Below are positions 10,481-21,100 of a DNA stretch of 64,000 nucleotides, one piece after another. The translations under genes were made by a program, and so were the position numbers. Source of the stretch: Dryomyza anilis (lineage: Eukaryota; Arthropoda; Insecta; Diptera; Dryomyzidae); contig OX638135.1 in the NCBI GenBank assembly GCA_951804985.1, positions 68,552,680 through 68,616,679 of the forward strand, given 5' to 3'. Position 1 is the stretch's first letter. Each line of letters begins with the position of its first letter. The notes below the pieces were generated by a model. That model was given only the letters and a program-made list of their open reading frames with translations, was not told the origin of the DNA and ran no database searches.

Positions 10481-11054
10481 CTTTTTTCACTTTTGGACCA
10501 GTGTGCGTTGGTAGCACAAGGTTAGTGCGTTGAAATTTAATTACAACATTTATCCGATATGTGCACATTTACCTGATATAAAGTTATTTTGAAGAATGGA
10601 CTTTTATAATAATAAAAATAGCAAGTCTTAAACTTGTTGTACTAAAGTTTTAAAAAATCCATGGTTTACTGTGTTATTTCATCAATAATTTGAACTGGCC
10701 TTATTCAAGTGGAGCAAAATTTTACTCTATTTTTCTGAGTTTTTTTAATTAAAGTAATCTCAAAATTCACATGCACTTCTGATTTTCATTTTTGGGATGG
10801 GGTCAGACGCGTAATAAATTAGTCTATCGAACTGCATACAAGTTTTGAAGCAATGTAAATAGGGCGAAGTATGAGTCCAAATTTAATATTAAAATGGCCT
10901 TATTCAAGTGGCGCGGAGTGTATATCATTTTTCGAACAATGTACAAACTATATCCCAATATCAATATCTCCAATACAAGATTCAATATGATAAAACTGAC
11001 GCCATTTTAGATATCAGAGTTACACATATATTCAGGAATTATTGCAACTTGTAG

Positions 11055-11330
11055 AAAAAAAGAGCGCGTTAAACAAATGCAATACTGTGTACAGAAATCT
11101 GACCATATGGAAGACTACAATCCCAAGAATTACCTGGAAACATCGACAGTCATGCGGCAAAAAAACAAAACTTTTTTTTTACTTTTTATCGTCTTTGTCG
11201 GAGCCCTGTGAGATCCTTCTTGATGAGTGCTCATCGTTTGGACAACCATCACTTTTTTCGCAGCCGTGTCGATATTTCCAGGTATTTCCACATCGTCAGT
11301 TTTTTGCACACAGTATTGCATTTGTTTAAC
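11055..11330. repeat. Inverted duplication of a coding-like fragment
   Basis: The block gcgcgttaaacaaatgcaat at about 11063 reappears inverted at 11310-11330, and homology continues inward for about 100 bp on each side (tgtgtacagaaatctgacc / tgtgtgcaaaaaactgacg; acctggaaacatcgacag / acctggaaatatcgacac). Both arms translate as a short peptide starting MQYCVQK, with the right-hand (minus-strand) arm open for 63 codons. The source gene was not recognised. The unpaired centre lies between about 11165 and 11230. Confidence 0.75.
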
Positions 11331-11769
11331 GCGCTATTCCACCTCTTTGATTGATTACGGACTATCGCATTTGTACCATATAAATATAAAAACATAATTT
11401 TAAAAAAATATTAAATAATGTGAATTGTTCAAAGGTCTTCTTTAATAATTTCTGAACTTTCATAGACAAAAAATAACAAATAACTGAAAAAATGTGAATG
11501 TTTTCAATGGAGTTAACGTTTTTTAAACGATAAATAATATAAAGTGGTTTTGTAAATAAAAAAATAGATATTAACATAATAAAAGTCAGTACTAAAAGTA
11601 CGCAACATGATACTTTATTTGCAAAATAAAATTCTTCATTTACATTCAATATTGTAAGTGTTAACTTTTAAACCAAACTTTTAAAAACAAATATTATCAA
11701 ATTGCATTCGCTTCGCCAAGACATTTTTTGTATTGAACAAAAAATAAAATATATTTTTTTACTGTAATA
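11331..11769. other. Unassigned AT-rich spacer
   Basis: A 95-codon minus-strand ORF (11649-11362) rich in Phe, Leu and Ile is present, but it has no recognisable motif and lies in A/T-rich DNA. It is treated as chance. Confidence 0.4.
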
Positions 11770-11996
11770 GTTGCGAGAAATATTTTGAATCACGCAAGGA
11801 GTTAAAAATATCTTCAATTTTTCTTATAAGATTATGTGCGTCAACAAGACGTTCGTTGATACCAACTTGGTGGTCAACGCCTAACCAAACTCCTCCATCT
11901 GATTTCGGAATAATAACAAGTGGCGAACCCCAATCACTGATTTCAGTTTTTGAAATTACACCAGCAGCTTCTAACCGGTCAGCTCATGATTTAATT
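11770..11996 (-). pseudogene. Ty3/gypsy reverse transcriptase N-terminal fragment
   Basis: On the minus strand the frame reads DRLEAAGVISKTEISDWGSP, then LVIIPKSDGG, then VDH and HNLIRKIEDIF. This is the conserved start of a Ty3/gypsy RT palm (W-SP-V-V-KKDG, then R-CVDYR, then P-P). The usual R-C-VDYR block is degraded (VWLGVDHQ). The fragment ends at about 11770 with no neighbouring LTR, and the frame has a stop near the upstream end. It could derive from the same family as the 7.2-kb fragment, which covers a later part of the gene. Confidence 0.8.
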
Positions 11997-12354
11997 TATC
12001 ATTAAGTGCGTGTGGTATTTTCACGCAATTTTAACGACACAGAAAAAACTATACTTTTTTTTATTCTCACTTCTACGCTAATAAAAATAGATATCAGGAA
12101 ATTAGATGTTATTACCCCAGTAGAAATTTTCCCGATGCGCCATCAGGAAATTATCAGGTTTCCGTCGGGTAAACCCTATTAGATCCAACATGATCAATGC
12201 CTTGTCATGCAACTTGTCAAACACCTTGTCATGCTCACCATTGCTGTGTTTACATTACCTAAAGAGTCAATGATCCCGATCAGAAATACATTAGTTGTTC
12301 CTCATAATGAAATTTCAATCGGGCAATCATCGGGATTTAATGACGAAACCCATA

Positions 12355-12988
12355 AATATTTTTATACCCTACACTAAGAGTGAAAGGGTATATTCAGTTT
12401 GGTACGCCGTTTGTAACACCCAGAAGGAAGCATCTCCGGTATGGAAAAGTATATATATTCTTGATCAGCATGACCTCCTGAGTCGATTTAGCGATGTCCG
12501 TCTGTCTGTCCGTCTGTCTGTTGAAATCCCTACTACTTTTAAAATTGGCGAGATCGGTCCATTGTGACCTATGATCCGACCACTTATGTTCAAATACCTC
12601 ATATAAAATGTACATATAAAGATCAATTTTTATCTATACGTGCTTAGGAAAACTTTTTTGGTCAAATATATATTGATATCATGCTCAAATACATGATAAT
12701 AATGTTTTCCGGCGAAAAGACTTGTGGTTCACAAAAAAAAAATCGAAATTCGGTATACCTACCCATTTGTAAATATGGGTATCAAATGAAAGAAAAATCT
12801 TCAGGGATGGAAAGTTTGTAGTTATTTTCAGGATTCGTATACCATGGTGACCTATATATCACTTTGAATGGTAACCACACATATGTGTAGGGTATTTATA
12901 GTCGGCTTAGACCGACTATAATTTTGATAATCCTAACTATCATAATTACACCTACTTTAAAATTTCCCATGTGATCTAACCTTCCCAA
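12355..12988 (+). mobile_element. DINE-1/mini-me-like non-autonomous Helentron, copy 1
   Basis: The sequence begins ttttataccctacac, contains the block tatatattcttgatcagcat followed by a (gtct/gtcc)n tract (about 12498-12521), and near its end has gggtatttatagtcggctta with a perfect stem-loop agtcggcttagaccgact at about 12899-12916. These are the traits of the DINE-1/INE-1 (mini-me) group of dipteran Helentron derivatives. A second, inverted copy lies at 57561-58250 and shares the extension to tcccatgtgatctaacctt. ORFs here are not real. Confidence 0.75.
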
Positions 12989-13499
12989 CTGGTTTTTAAT
13001 TAACTTAACTTTATTGACATAATTTTATAAAATCTTTACATTAAACGGACATTTTACACCATATGAACATATTATGAGTACCCCTACCTTTTTTCTTATA
13101 ATGGTAATATAATTTTTATTTTTTCAAATGTAAAGATATTAATAATATATCATATGCAATTTGCCTTTTGTCGTGTAAATAAGTATGACAAAATAATAAA
13201 ATACATTTTTTTTCTAATATTCATAATAGTATTACTATGAGAGAAAAACTTGGTTATTTTCATTCATCGGGCAAATAAACGTAGTCTATTCTAGCAACAG
13301 TTACTTCGACACAGTTCAACTTTCATAATTTGAGAAATGAAATGCCATATTTTTCTTTTTTTTCTTTTATTGAACAAAAAAAACTTCTTTTGTAACAGAG
13401 ACTTTTTCTAATTGAAATGTTTTTTGCCACACATTTGGCAAACGAATGAAAAAAGCGTGCGATCATCGTCCGCCGGCACAAAAAAACTATTCCAATTAC

Positions 13500-13995
13500 A
13501 CGCTGCCGTGTCCAAGCTCAGCCTTGAAGAAACGACCCAGCTGTTGCCGTCAACGGCTTTAGGTGGTTCTCAGTAATACAATACTTCACGCATAAGCTCA
13601 GCATCAGCCGCAAAGTTCTTGCGTTGAGCCATGCGGCGTGTCCAGACAACAACATGTCAAAGGTTGCGCGTCCACAACTTTGCCATGCTTGCCTTCTTGG
13701 TGAAGGACACATTTTGCTTCTTCATCCAGGTGCCACATCGACAGATGCGCAGACTCCACACGCATAACCATGTCGGCAATCCTTCTCTGAATGACCTGTA
13801 ACTTGGAAATTGGTTTTTCGAACGTTTTTGTGCGTGACTAATGCTTGTCTAGGAATTCTATGCGTTCGGCAACGAGCATAAGCATTGCAATTTTAAAACC
13901 AAAACCTAGTTTGGGCACAATGCAGTCCTTGGCCACGATCAGCTGACACGTTGCGGAATTCACAGTTTGTCCTCTTTCTAGCAAGTCATTAAGAT
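13500..13995 (-). pseudogene. Acyl-CoA-dehydrogenase-like C-terminal fragment, broken
   Basis: Minus-strand translation from about 13990 gives GFGFKIAM and ERIEFLDKH, a stop, then KTFEKPISKLQVIQRRIADM, then VMRVESAHL. A shift to another frame gives SFTKKASMAKLW. The order GF-hydrophobic-AM, ER-I, F-KPI--fQ-iq--iAdM---vEsA-L and yTK-AsMAKL is that of the C-terminal alpha-helical domain of acyl-CoA dehydrogenases, mitochondrial flavoenzymes that oxidise acyl-CoA. Two or more frameshifts and several stops make it a pseudogene. It is more GC-rich than its AT-rich surroundings, is intronless over 480 bp, and lies inside the 12.1-16.0 kb TIR interval, so it may be a retrocopy or a captured exon. 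The family call rests on recalled motifs, not a search. Confidence 0.5.
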
Positions 13996-14990
13996 AAAAA
14001 ATATATTTTTAAAATGAGTTATTAATTAAGAATAGAAATAATTACAATTTACAACAAATCTTATTTTTTGTATGTTTGTTGACATCACAATCTTCTTGAC
14101 TACTGTCAATTTCATTAGCCGCAGTGTTGCATACTTTCGCACTATTTATAGTACTTTTACGCAGTAACTAATCGCTCACTTTTACTGAATACACCGCTAC
14201 CACATTTGCAATTTATAAAATAATTTAATATTAATAATATATTTAAGTTAAATACAACTCTTTAATTGATTGAAAACATATTTTTCCAATCTAAATTCCA
14301 TGTTTGCTTATAAATATTTAAGTTAAAATGCCATAGAATGTCATCGATAACAAAGACTGCGCAAATGTAGCGTAAAAATGTGTTCAATGTAAATTATGTT
14401 GTGAGTTGCATACCATAAAACTTCACTCCACTCTACTCCATATTTTCAACAGTTTCATCAGATGAGGTCGCTGAATGCAAGGTTATGTTTTTTCACAATT
14501 TGATAACCCTATTTTATTAAAATTTCACTGCACAAACTCACTAGTTCACTTTTGTCATAAACTGCGGTGTTTTATTTGAGATGATAAGCTCTCAAAAGAT
14601 TTCAAATTTTTGTGATTTATTTGAAACTTTTGATATTTTATTGTATTTATAAGGTTGTAAATGCATTGCAATGCATTGATGTTTTGTTTTAAATTTTTTT
14701 CAAAAACGTATTTAAAATTGAAAATTTTATTATTGGAAAGTGCTTTTTAAACAAGTAAATATTTACAATAGAGCTATTCTGATACAACTTGCTGAAATGC
14801 AGGCTAGTCTTCCTTAATATGTTTTAATGAGGGCAACTTGAATGACAAATTCAGGAAATTTCCTACAAATCGGAGCAAAAATTTTGTAGGCGAGTACGCT
14901 AGACAAATTTAATAATAAGTTTAATAAGTGTTAAATAGCTTTGTTCCATATCTTCGATGATTCTAATCCGAGTTCTAATTCTCTTTCACC
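13996..14990. other. Unassigned AT-rich interior
   Basis: No feature recognised. It contains scattered atgcattgcaatgcattgat-type repeats near 14660 but no open frame of interest. Confidence 0.45.
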
Positions 14991-15165
14991 ATTTGAGCTG
15001 TGCTTATTATTTTTGCATTATTATTTTCGCTAGTTGCCATTGTCTGCCGAAAAATAGCGCAGTAAAGAAATAATGGAGTCCCAGCTCAGAGTTTCACATG
15101 GGTTATTGCCCTTTTGGCTCGCAGTTTAGCGCATTAATCACTGAGCCACAAATGAGTATTAAAGG
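14991..15165 (-). mobile_element. tRNA-derived SINE, degraded minus-strand copy
   Basis: The plus strand shows tcaccatttgagctgtgctt at the left and, at the right, ttttggctcgcagtttagcgcattaatcactgagccac, the reverse of the SINE head with box A. The middle of the body is largely deleted or diverged. Confidence 0.65.
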
Positions 15166-15999
15166 TATTTATTAAACGAAATATGAAATTTACAATTATC
15201 TAAAGTAGATACATTTTCAGAAGTTAAAAGAACTAACAGGCTTCTTCTAAAAACAATCTATGCTGTCAAGAATCACGCGCGCGTGGCCAAAGAGTAACAC
15301 ACGTTACCCTTTTAGACCGTTGCGTCTGAAGAACGACTTTTTGGCTTGCTTGACATTGACTTATGAGTGGAACCAGTAAGTATGTATTACAAATAGAGTT
15401 TTCTTACAAGTTTGCGGTCGTTCCTCTTTAAAGCAATGGTTATTCGGAAATGGAATTTACTGAAGTTAGAAGAGTTTACTGAAGTTGCGTTGAATTGCAA
15501 TATAACTAGTTATATATAGTTTGGTTGCAAATTACCCGCGGATATCAATGTTAAAATCAGTGAAAATTATCAAAAAAAATCTATACTTTTAAAGTTAACT
15601 GTAATTTGTCTAAGAATATGTGGTCATATTTTGAAATAATGTAATTTTTATATAACTCGTTACATGTTCATTCTATATGTTTTATTAAATATTAAATAGA
15701 ACTATTAAGATGAATATAGTATTTTAATATTTTCATCGGGCACTTGTAGGGCTTAAATAAGGAATACATTTTTATGCTCGGACTCTGACAAGGCAATAGT
15801 CGGGTAAATAATGAAATGGGGAATTACCCGATCAGTACATGATCATGGCCTGAGGTGAGTACATGATCGGGGCACTGCGTTACAAGGACATCGTGCCTAT
15901 GATTTGTACCTCGTTTGGTCCTCGTCATAACCCGATCATCTCAAATAATGACATGATCAGTTCATGAGCATGGCCCTACTAAAATTTCTACTAGGGTAA

Positions 16000-16836
16000 A
16001 GGAAATTCCTTGCTAAATCGAGTGGTATAATTTTTGTACTGGTTTTTTGTACTGGTACTCGGCACCGATACTCTTCATTTATTTAAAAACTATCTTTGTT
16101 CAATAACGCTAAGACAGCATTTTGATTTTATTCACGATCTTGGTGAGTTTTGAATTTTTGATCACATTTCTTTTATATTTCATTTAAAATACTTCCGGTA
16201 ATATTCTGAAATAAACCGCACGAAATTCCGATTGATCTGACCAAAGTTATGACCAGTCAAACACAAAAATATTAATATTAAGGTTTACCTATTATTTATT
16301 GCATAATATTATTTTTATTATTCAATAAACGTATATATTATATGTGAAACTAGATCCATAATTGTATGAATCTTTTTACTTTGTTTTTACAAATCACTCT
16401 TTAAATCTTCCGGTTAAATACAAATTCTCGTACTCGATTTTATATTTAAATTTTCATATATGATGTTCCTTTTAATCAATATAATATTGTTGTCCATCAA
16501 TTATTCAAAGAAATTTCAACAAAACCGTAAACCAGTAGAAGTAAACTTTGCATAAATATATAACTTTCAATGGGTTTTCGTCAATATCATACAATAGAGT
16601 CAAATAAAGAACCTACTAAATTTTCATATTTTTAAAATTAAATTAAACATTTTCAAGCTTATGTTCATATCGACCAAAAAAACATACATTTTTGAACCGA
16701 ATTTGTGAATTTCACTTTACACTCAGACCTTAAACAGTGATTTGCAAAAACAAAGTAAGAGGAAGCATAGAATAATAGATAATATATATACTTTTATTTA
16801 ATTATGAAAATCATAGATGTTATGCAATAAATAATA
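16000..16836. other. Unassigned AT-rich spacer
   Basis: Nothing recognisable on either strand. Confidence 0.5.
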
Positions 16837-18258
16837 CAGTGGCTCACAGGTTATTTCTTGCAGTACACAATTCTAATTTTAAATGTTTATAGCTGTTAAA
16901 TATGCACTTATATACAATATACATAGAAAATTTAAGCTCACAGCTTATTTCGTGCATATATTTTTTTTAGATGTTAGCTCTCGATCGTGATCCCGTTAGT
17001 CGCTGTTTTTTTTTTGTCCATTCAGTGGTGATCGCAGTTAGCAGTTAATTTTATTCGGAATTCATTAGAATATATGTCAGTTCAGATTTATTTTAAAAAT
17101 GGATCACCGCTCAACAATAGAACAGCGTCTAACGAAACCTAACGAAAAATGACTGAAATCGTAAACTTGAGTCCCTCGACAGTGCAGAGCACCCGCCAGT
17201 GCTTTTTGCATGAAAATCGTGTGGCCAATAAGAGAAGAAATGCTCCGAATAAAATATTTACGGAAGCGGACGAGCGACTTGTTCTGCGTAAAACAAAGAA
17301 AAATCAGAAGCTTTCGGCTCCAAAATTGCCCATGGATGTTAAGAAAGAGTAGGGCAATAAACGTTTTGCCGAAACTATTCTCAGACTACTGCGGGCCAAC
17401 GATTTTAATGGTCAAGTAGCACGCAAGAAACCTTTCACAAACAAACATAATCAGCTATGTCGACTGAACTTCGTCAAACAGCATATTGTCCATCCGGGTA
17501 CATTCTGGAACGACGTCATATTCTCAGAGGAGTCCAAATTTAATATATTTGAATCCAACGGGATCCATTACGTGTGGCGTAAGGCTAATACCGAGCTAGA
17601 CAATAAACACCTCAAGTCTACAGCAAAGCATGGTTGCGGTTTGGGCATGCATGGCTGCATCCGGTGTAGGAAAATTAGTTTTTATTGATGAAATTTTGAA
17701 CAAGACAATGTATCTGAGCATTCTAAATGAACATTTACTTTAATGTACCGTTACTTTGGGTGTAAGATAAGAATTCGTTTCTATTAGGACAACGACCAGA
17801 AACATAAATTGTGAATGGTCCAGTCATAGTTGATTTGCAATTGGACGCATCTTATGACTCCGTCTGCACAGTCACCAGACTTAAATGTCACTGAAAATTT
17901 GTGGACAATTTGTGGAATATTTCCTATAAAAATGATTTGAAATATATTCTGATGGAAGAATGACAAACAAAAGGGCGGCCACACAACATATTAATAGACA
18001 TGCACATAACATTTTTTTAAGATACAGTGCTGTGCACGAAATAAGCTGTGGCGTTGAATTTTGCAACATTTTCTGTTTTTTTGCTTTATATTTTTTTAAA
18101 GAAGTTTATGTAAAGCAATTTAAGTTTCTCGGTAAAGATATATATATACATGTAAAAAAAAATCGTTTAATTTTTTTTCATTTTGGTATTCGTTACTAAT
18201 TTATAGCATTTCGAAGTTGAACACAGCGCCTGCATGAAATAAGCTCCTTCACCTTCAA
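16837..18258 (+). mobile_element. Tc1-like transposon with IR/DR ends
   Basis: The left end starts cagtggctcacaggttattt after a TA at 16835. A core motif (cacagSttatttcNtgca) occurs twice at the left (about 16843 and 16940) and twice inverted at the right (tgcacgaaataagctgtg at about 18034 and tgcatgaaataagctcc at about 18232). Two direct repeats within each inverted end is the IR/DR arrangement of many Tc1-family elements, where each repeat binds transposase. The transposase between them is broken. The outer right boundary is approximate. Confidence 0.83.
17101..17960 (+). pseudogene. Tc1-like (DD34E-type) transposase, broken
   Basis: An ATG at 17101 starts MDHRSTIEQR but the frame stops early; the HTH region continues in another frame (LSPSTVQSTRQCFLHENRV at 17164). 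The later frame reads FWNDVIFSEESKFNIF, then DNDQKHK, then SPDLNVTENLW, the three catalytic blocks of a Tc1 transposase (first D, second D, and the SPDLN--ENLW block with E). The first catalytic Asp, normally in FSDESKF, is Glu here. At least three frameshifts and several stops occur. Full Tc1 transposases are about 340 residues, and the remnants cover most of that length. Non-functional. Confidence 0.85.
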
Positions 18259-18452
18259 ATTAATATTAGCTGCGTTTGGCCATACCTTGACTGGTCATAC
18301 CTTTGCACATTGGGAGAAAATCAATTTTTAAGGCGAAAATTATAAAAAGTTTTCAGATTATTATTATTTTCTTTATTTTTTGTTAATGTATTTGAGGATG
18401 TGTTAAAAAAATAAAAATGACGAACTTAAAAACATATATGAAGTCGAACAAT

Positions 18453-18583
18453 ATTAAATTAAAAGCAGATCACTTGAATTTTTGAAAGTTGAACTGGACT
18501 GCCGCGCTGCTGTGGTTCAACAAGAAAAAGTTCAATAAAACTTTTGTTAAGTACAGCAACAGTATTTCATTTCAACTCATACA
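18453..18583 (+). repeat. Truncated 5' LTR of BEL/Pao 1
   Basis: It matches the last 130 bp of the 3' LTR (25510-25640), including ccgcgctgctgtggttcaa and the final actcataca. The first 270 bp are missing. Confidence 0.88.
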
Positions 18584-18588
18584 TTAAA

Positions 18589-18606
18589 TGGTGCCGAAAC
18601 CCGGGA
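18589..18606 (+). other. Primer binding site of BEL/Pao 1
   Basis: TGGTGCCGAAACCCGGGA lies 5 bp after the LTR end. It starts with TGG, complementary to a tRNA CCA end; which tRNA was not determined. Confidence 0.75.
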
Positions 18607-19935
18607 AAGTTTCCCAATTAAAATAAATAATTAATAATCAAAAAACTGCATTAAAACTTGGATAATTTTGGATACAAAGCCGGACTTGGAATTTTCTTGT
18701 ATATACATTTACGTGATACGGTTTGGATACTCTTATTGGAATTTAACTTAACTGAATCGTATATACTTGGTACCCAGTGGATAAAACGTATGTATATTAA
18801 AATTTTACAAGCTAAGACACGCGGATTGGTAGAAAGTTTTCTGGAGGAAATAGAATCATGTTTTAAACAATTTAAAATTAATCATGAACCGATCTATGAT
18901 CATGTATTCTCATATTCTCTTCAATAAAAGTCAATGACGTACCATATTTGAAAGATGAAGTGTATTACAACTTTCTTGACATTTATTTGACTTCTAAGGG
19001 AGTATTTTTAGATTATTTAACAGAACTCCGTTCGCCTAATACATTTTCTGCTTCATATCAACAACGTAATGATAGTGTGTGTACTTCCTAAAATTAATAT
19101 ACCTGTCTTCTCAGGGGATTATTTGGAATGGATTTCTTTTTGAGAGTTTGGTTATTGTGAACTAATGAAATAAACATCATTAGTTCACAATAACCAAACT
19201 CTTTCAAAAGTTCGAAAATATTATTTTTTGAAAGGCTCCTGTTCTGATACAGCCTTAGAAATTTAGACTGAATACCCTGCGTAAGACGCAAGTTATGAAC
19301 TAGCTTGGAACGCTTTAAATCTCAGATACCATAATCAACGAAAAATAGTAGACACTTTACTTCGTAAACTATTTCTAATTCCAAATTTTGGTACATTTGA
19401 AAGTATTAAACGAATATTAGACACCACTCGCAATTGCCTAGCTCTTCTCAGAACTATGGATGTCAATTGTGATAACTGGGATACAATTTTAATTCACATA
19501 ACAGTAAATAAGTTGGATGTTCAAACATGTAAAGAATGGGAGTAGTCCCTCAAAGCTACTACCGAAATTTCAACAATGAAGGAACCGTTTACATTTCTGG
19601 AAACGACCTTCCGCACACTAGAGTCCATTAACGACCACACGATGCCTAATGCGTTCTCAAAGCAAAATAATCCTTTCAGGAGGACACAATATCGCCATGT
19701 CCATTTTACAACTGCTTCTGATGAAAACTGCCCCTGTTGTGACAAACGACATTTGCTTTATTAATGTTTTAAGTTTGCTTCCCTATCATCTGCCGCTAAA
19801 CGTGATTTAATTTTTACAAAGATAATTTGTCGTAATTGTTTAAATATTGGTCATTATTCAACTAACTGCCTCTTAAACACTAGTTGTCAAATTTGTCATC
19901 AATTACTCATATCATCGTTTCAGCGAGACTTTAAA
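18607..19935 (+). pseudogene. BEL/Pao 1 gag, broken
   Basis: The frame 18658-18927 is open without a convincing start. Further parts in changing frames match BEL Gag: YLEWISF, LVHNNQTLSKVRKYYFLKGS and YELAWNALNLRYHNQRKIVDTLL, then CNLALLRTMDV-like sequence to 19540. At 19727-19900 lie Cys/His knuckles (CPCCDKRHLLY, CRNCLNIGHYSTNC, CQICHQ). Stops and frameshifts are frequent, and a perfect inverted duplication interrupts the frame at 19144-19201. Gag would assemble the particle and bind RNA through the knuckles. Confidence 0.8.
19144..19201. repeat. Perfect 25-bp inverted duplication (hairpin) in gag
   Basis: gagtttggttattgtgaact (19144 onward) is repeated inverted as agttcacaataaccaaactc ending at 19201, with 25 paired bases and an 8-bp loop. 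The right arm encodes the Gag residues SLVHNNQTL in frame, so the left arm is an inverted copy of real coding sequence, not a regulatory hairpin. Confidence 0.9.
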
Positions 19936-19959
19936 ATGAATTGTAGTTCTTCCTACTTT

Positions 19960-21100
19960 AACGTCTTATCGTCCAGGACCAATTTAACAAGATCAACTTC
20001 CAAATTTAACTAGTTTGCAATTAGCAGATCCTAACTTTTGCACTGCGGGCCCCATAGAGTTATTACTTGGCGGAGATATTTATGGAGACATGTTTCCTGA
20101 GCAAAAAAAAATTCGACAAAAGAATTTTCCTTCAATTATCGCATTTTGGTTGGGTGGTATCTGGACCCACCTCCACATTGCCACGTACAAACACTATTAA
20201 TATACATTTTTGTTCGGTAGATGATCAGCTACGAGCGTTTTGGGAGCAAGAGGAGTGTGGTGAAAAGCGTCAACGGCTGAGGAAATTGCTTCTGAAAAAC
20301 ACTTCATTGATACACATAGCCGAAGTGCTAGCGGACGCCATACTGTTGCTTTACCGTTCATCTCACAGCTAGTAGGTGGTTCTCCTCCTCTTTTTGAGCA
20401 TACGGATTACAACGCGTTGCGACGTTTGAAACAGATGGAACTTAAATTTCAACGAGATTCTGTATTTTCAAAAGCATATCGTCAATTTATGAATGAGTAT
20501 GAATAGTTGGGGCACATGGAAATAGTTGGCGTTTATCCGCACGCGCTGCAACCAAATGTATATTTTCTACCACATCACGGTGTAATGCGCGAGGCCAGCT
20601 CTACAACAAAGCTGAGAATTGTATTTGATGGGATCAACAAAATACCACAAAATCTATCACTAAATCAGGAATTATCCCCAGGACCAGCTCTACAAAATGA
20701 TTTACCAAGTATCATCACACGATGGCGCCGCTTTAAAATTGGATTTAGTGAAGATGTTTCGGCAAATTCTTGTTGTAAAAGTCCATCAACAATATCAACA
20801 AATTCTTCGGTGAAAGTCTACTGATCTAGATATTAATATTTATAAACTTAAAACTGTAACATATGGCACTTCCTCTGCACATTATCTTTCAATTCGTGTT
20901 TTACAACAGCTCGCCCTCGACGAAAAAGATTCTCATCCAGAAGCATGTGTAGTATTGTGTTCTGATACGTACGTCGATGATGTCATTTCGGGAGCGGATT
21001 CGTGTGAAGAAGCTATATATTTACAGAAACAGCTTTGTAAACTTTTGCCATCTGGCTGCGATTCGGTAACTAAAAGTAGTCTTCTATTCGATGCCGCCAA
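19960..21100 (+). pseudogene. BEL/Pao 1 protease-RT region, broken
   Basis: At 19999-20095 the frame reads LQLADPNFCTAGPIELLLGG then DIYGDMF, the protease-RT linker block of BEL elements. At 20223-20260 comes LRAFWEQEECGEK. RT palm sequence follows in 20350-20820 (YALRRLKQMELKF-type residues, YFLPHHGVMREAS, TKLRIVFDGINK, LNQELSPGPALQNDLPSII) and resumes at 20840-21095 with the YVDD active-site block. The frame shifts near 20205, 20370 and 20825. It is cut at about 21100 by the DD37E insertion, and the downstream RNase H continues after 22020. Confidence 0.85.

Larger units (their letters stand above)
8143..10920. mobile_element. Long-TIR DNA transposon relic, Tc1-like ends, nested insertions
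   Basis: About 275 bp at the left (8143-8415) are repeated inverted at the right (10645-10920). Matched blocks include cacttgaataaggcc at both ends, ctcagaaaaatacagtaaaatt/aattttactctatttttctgag, and ataacacagtaaaccatgga/tccatggtttactgtgttat. The right end is followed by TA (10921-10922), fitting the Tc1/mariner habit, but the left end is less clear. No transposase is visible; the interior instead holds a SINE fragment and a CAGGGGC-ended MITE. This looks like a non-autonomous or gutted element. Confidence 0.78.
12112..15999. mobile_element. 3.9-kb interval bounded by 19-bp TIRs, carrying a gene-like fragment
   Basis: The left end ttaccccagtagaaatttt (12112-12130) and the reversed right end ttaccctagtagaaatttt (15999-15981) match at 18 of 19 bases. 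Outside the TIRs the two ends are unlike each other. The right subterminal 130 bp occur again at 2756-2885, so this is a repeated family. The interior contains a DINE-1-like element, an acyl-CoA-dehydrogenase-like fragment and a SINE fragment, but no transposase. No convincing target duplication was found, so the two ends could instead belong to two separate, cut-down copies. Confidence 0.6.

Noticed and set aside
11362..11649. 95-codon hydrophobic minus-strand ORF that could be a membrane protein
   Set aside because: The composition follows from T/A-rich DNA; there is no start context, neighbour or recognisable family.
12295..12615. ORFs on both strands with Val/Arg/Leu/Ser or Thr/Asp/Arg/Gln runs
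   Set aside because: They come from the (gtct/gtcc)n tract of the DINE-1-like element.
16000..16007. aggaaatt as an 8-bp target duplication of the 12112-15999 element
   Set aside because: The left copy (12097-12104) is separated from the TIR by several bases, so it is not a true flanking duplication.
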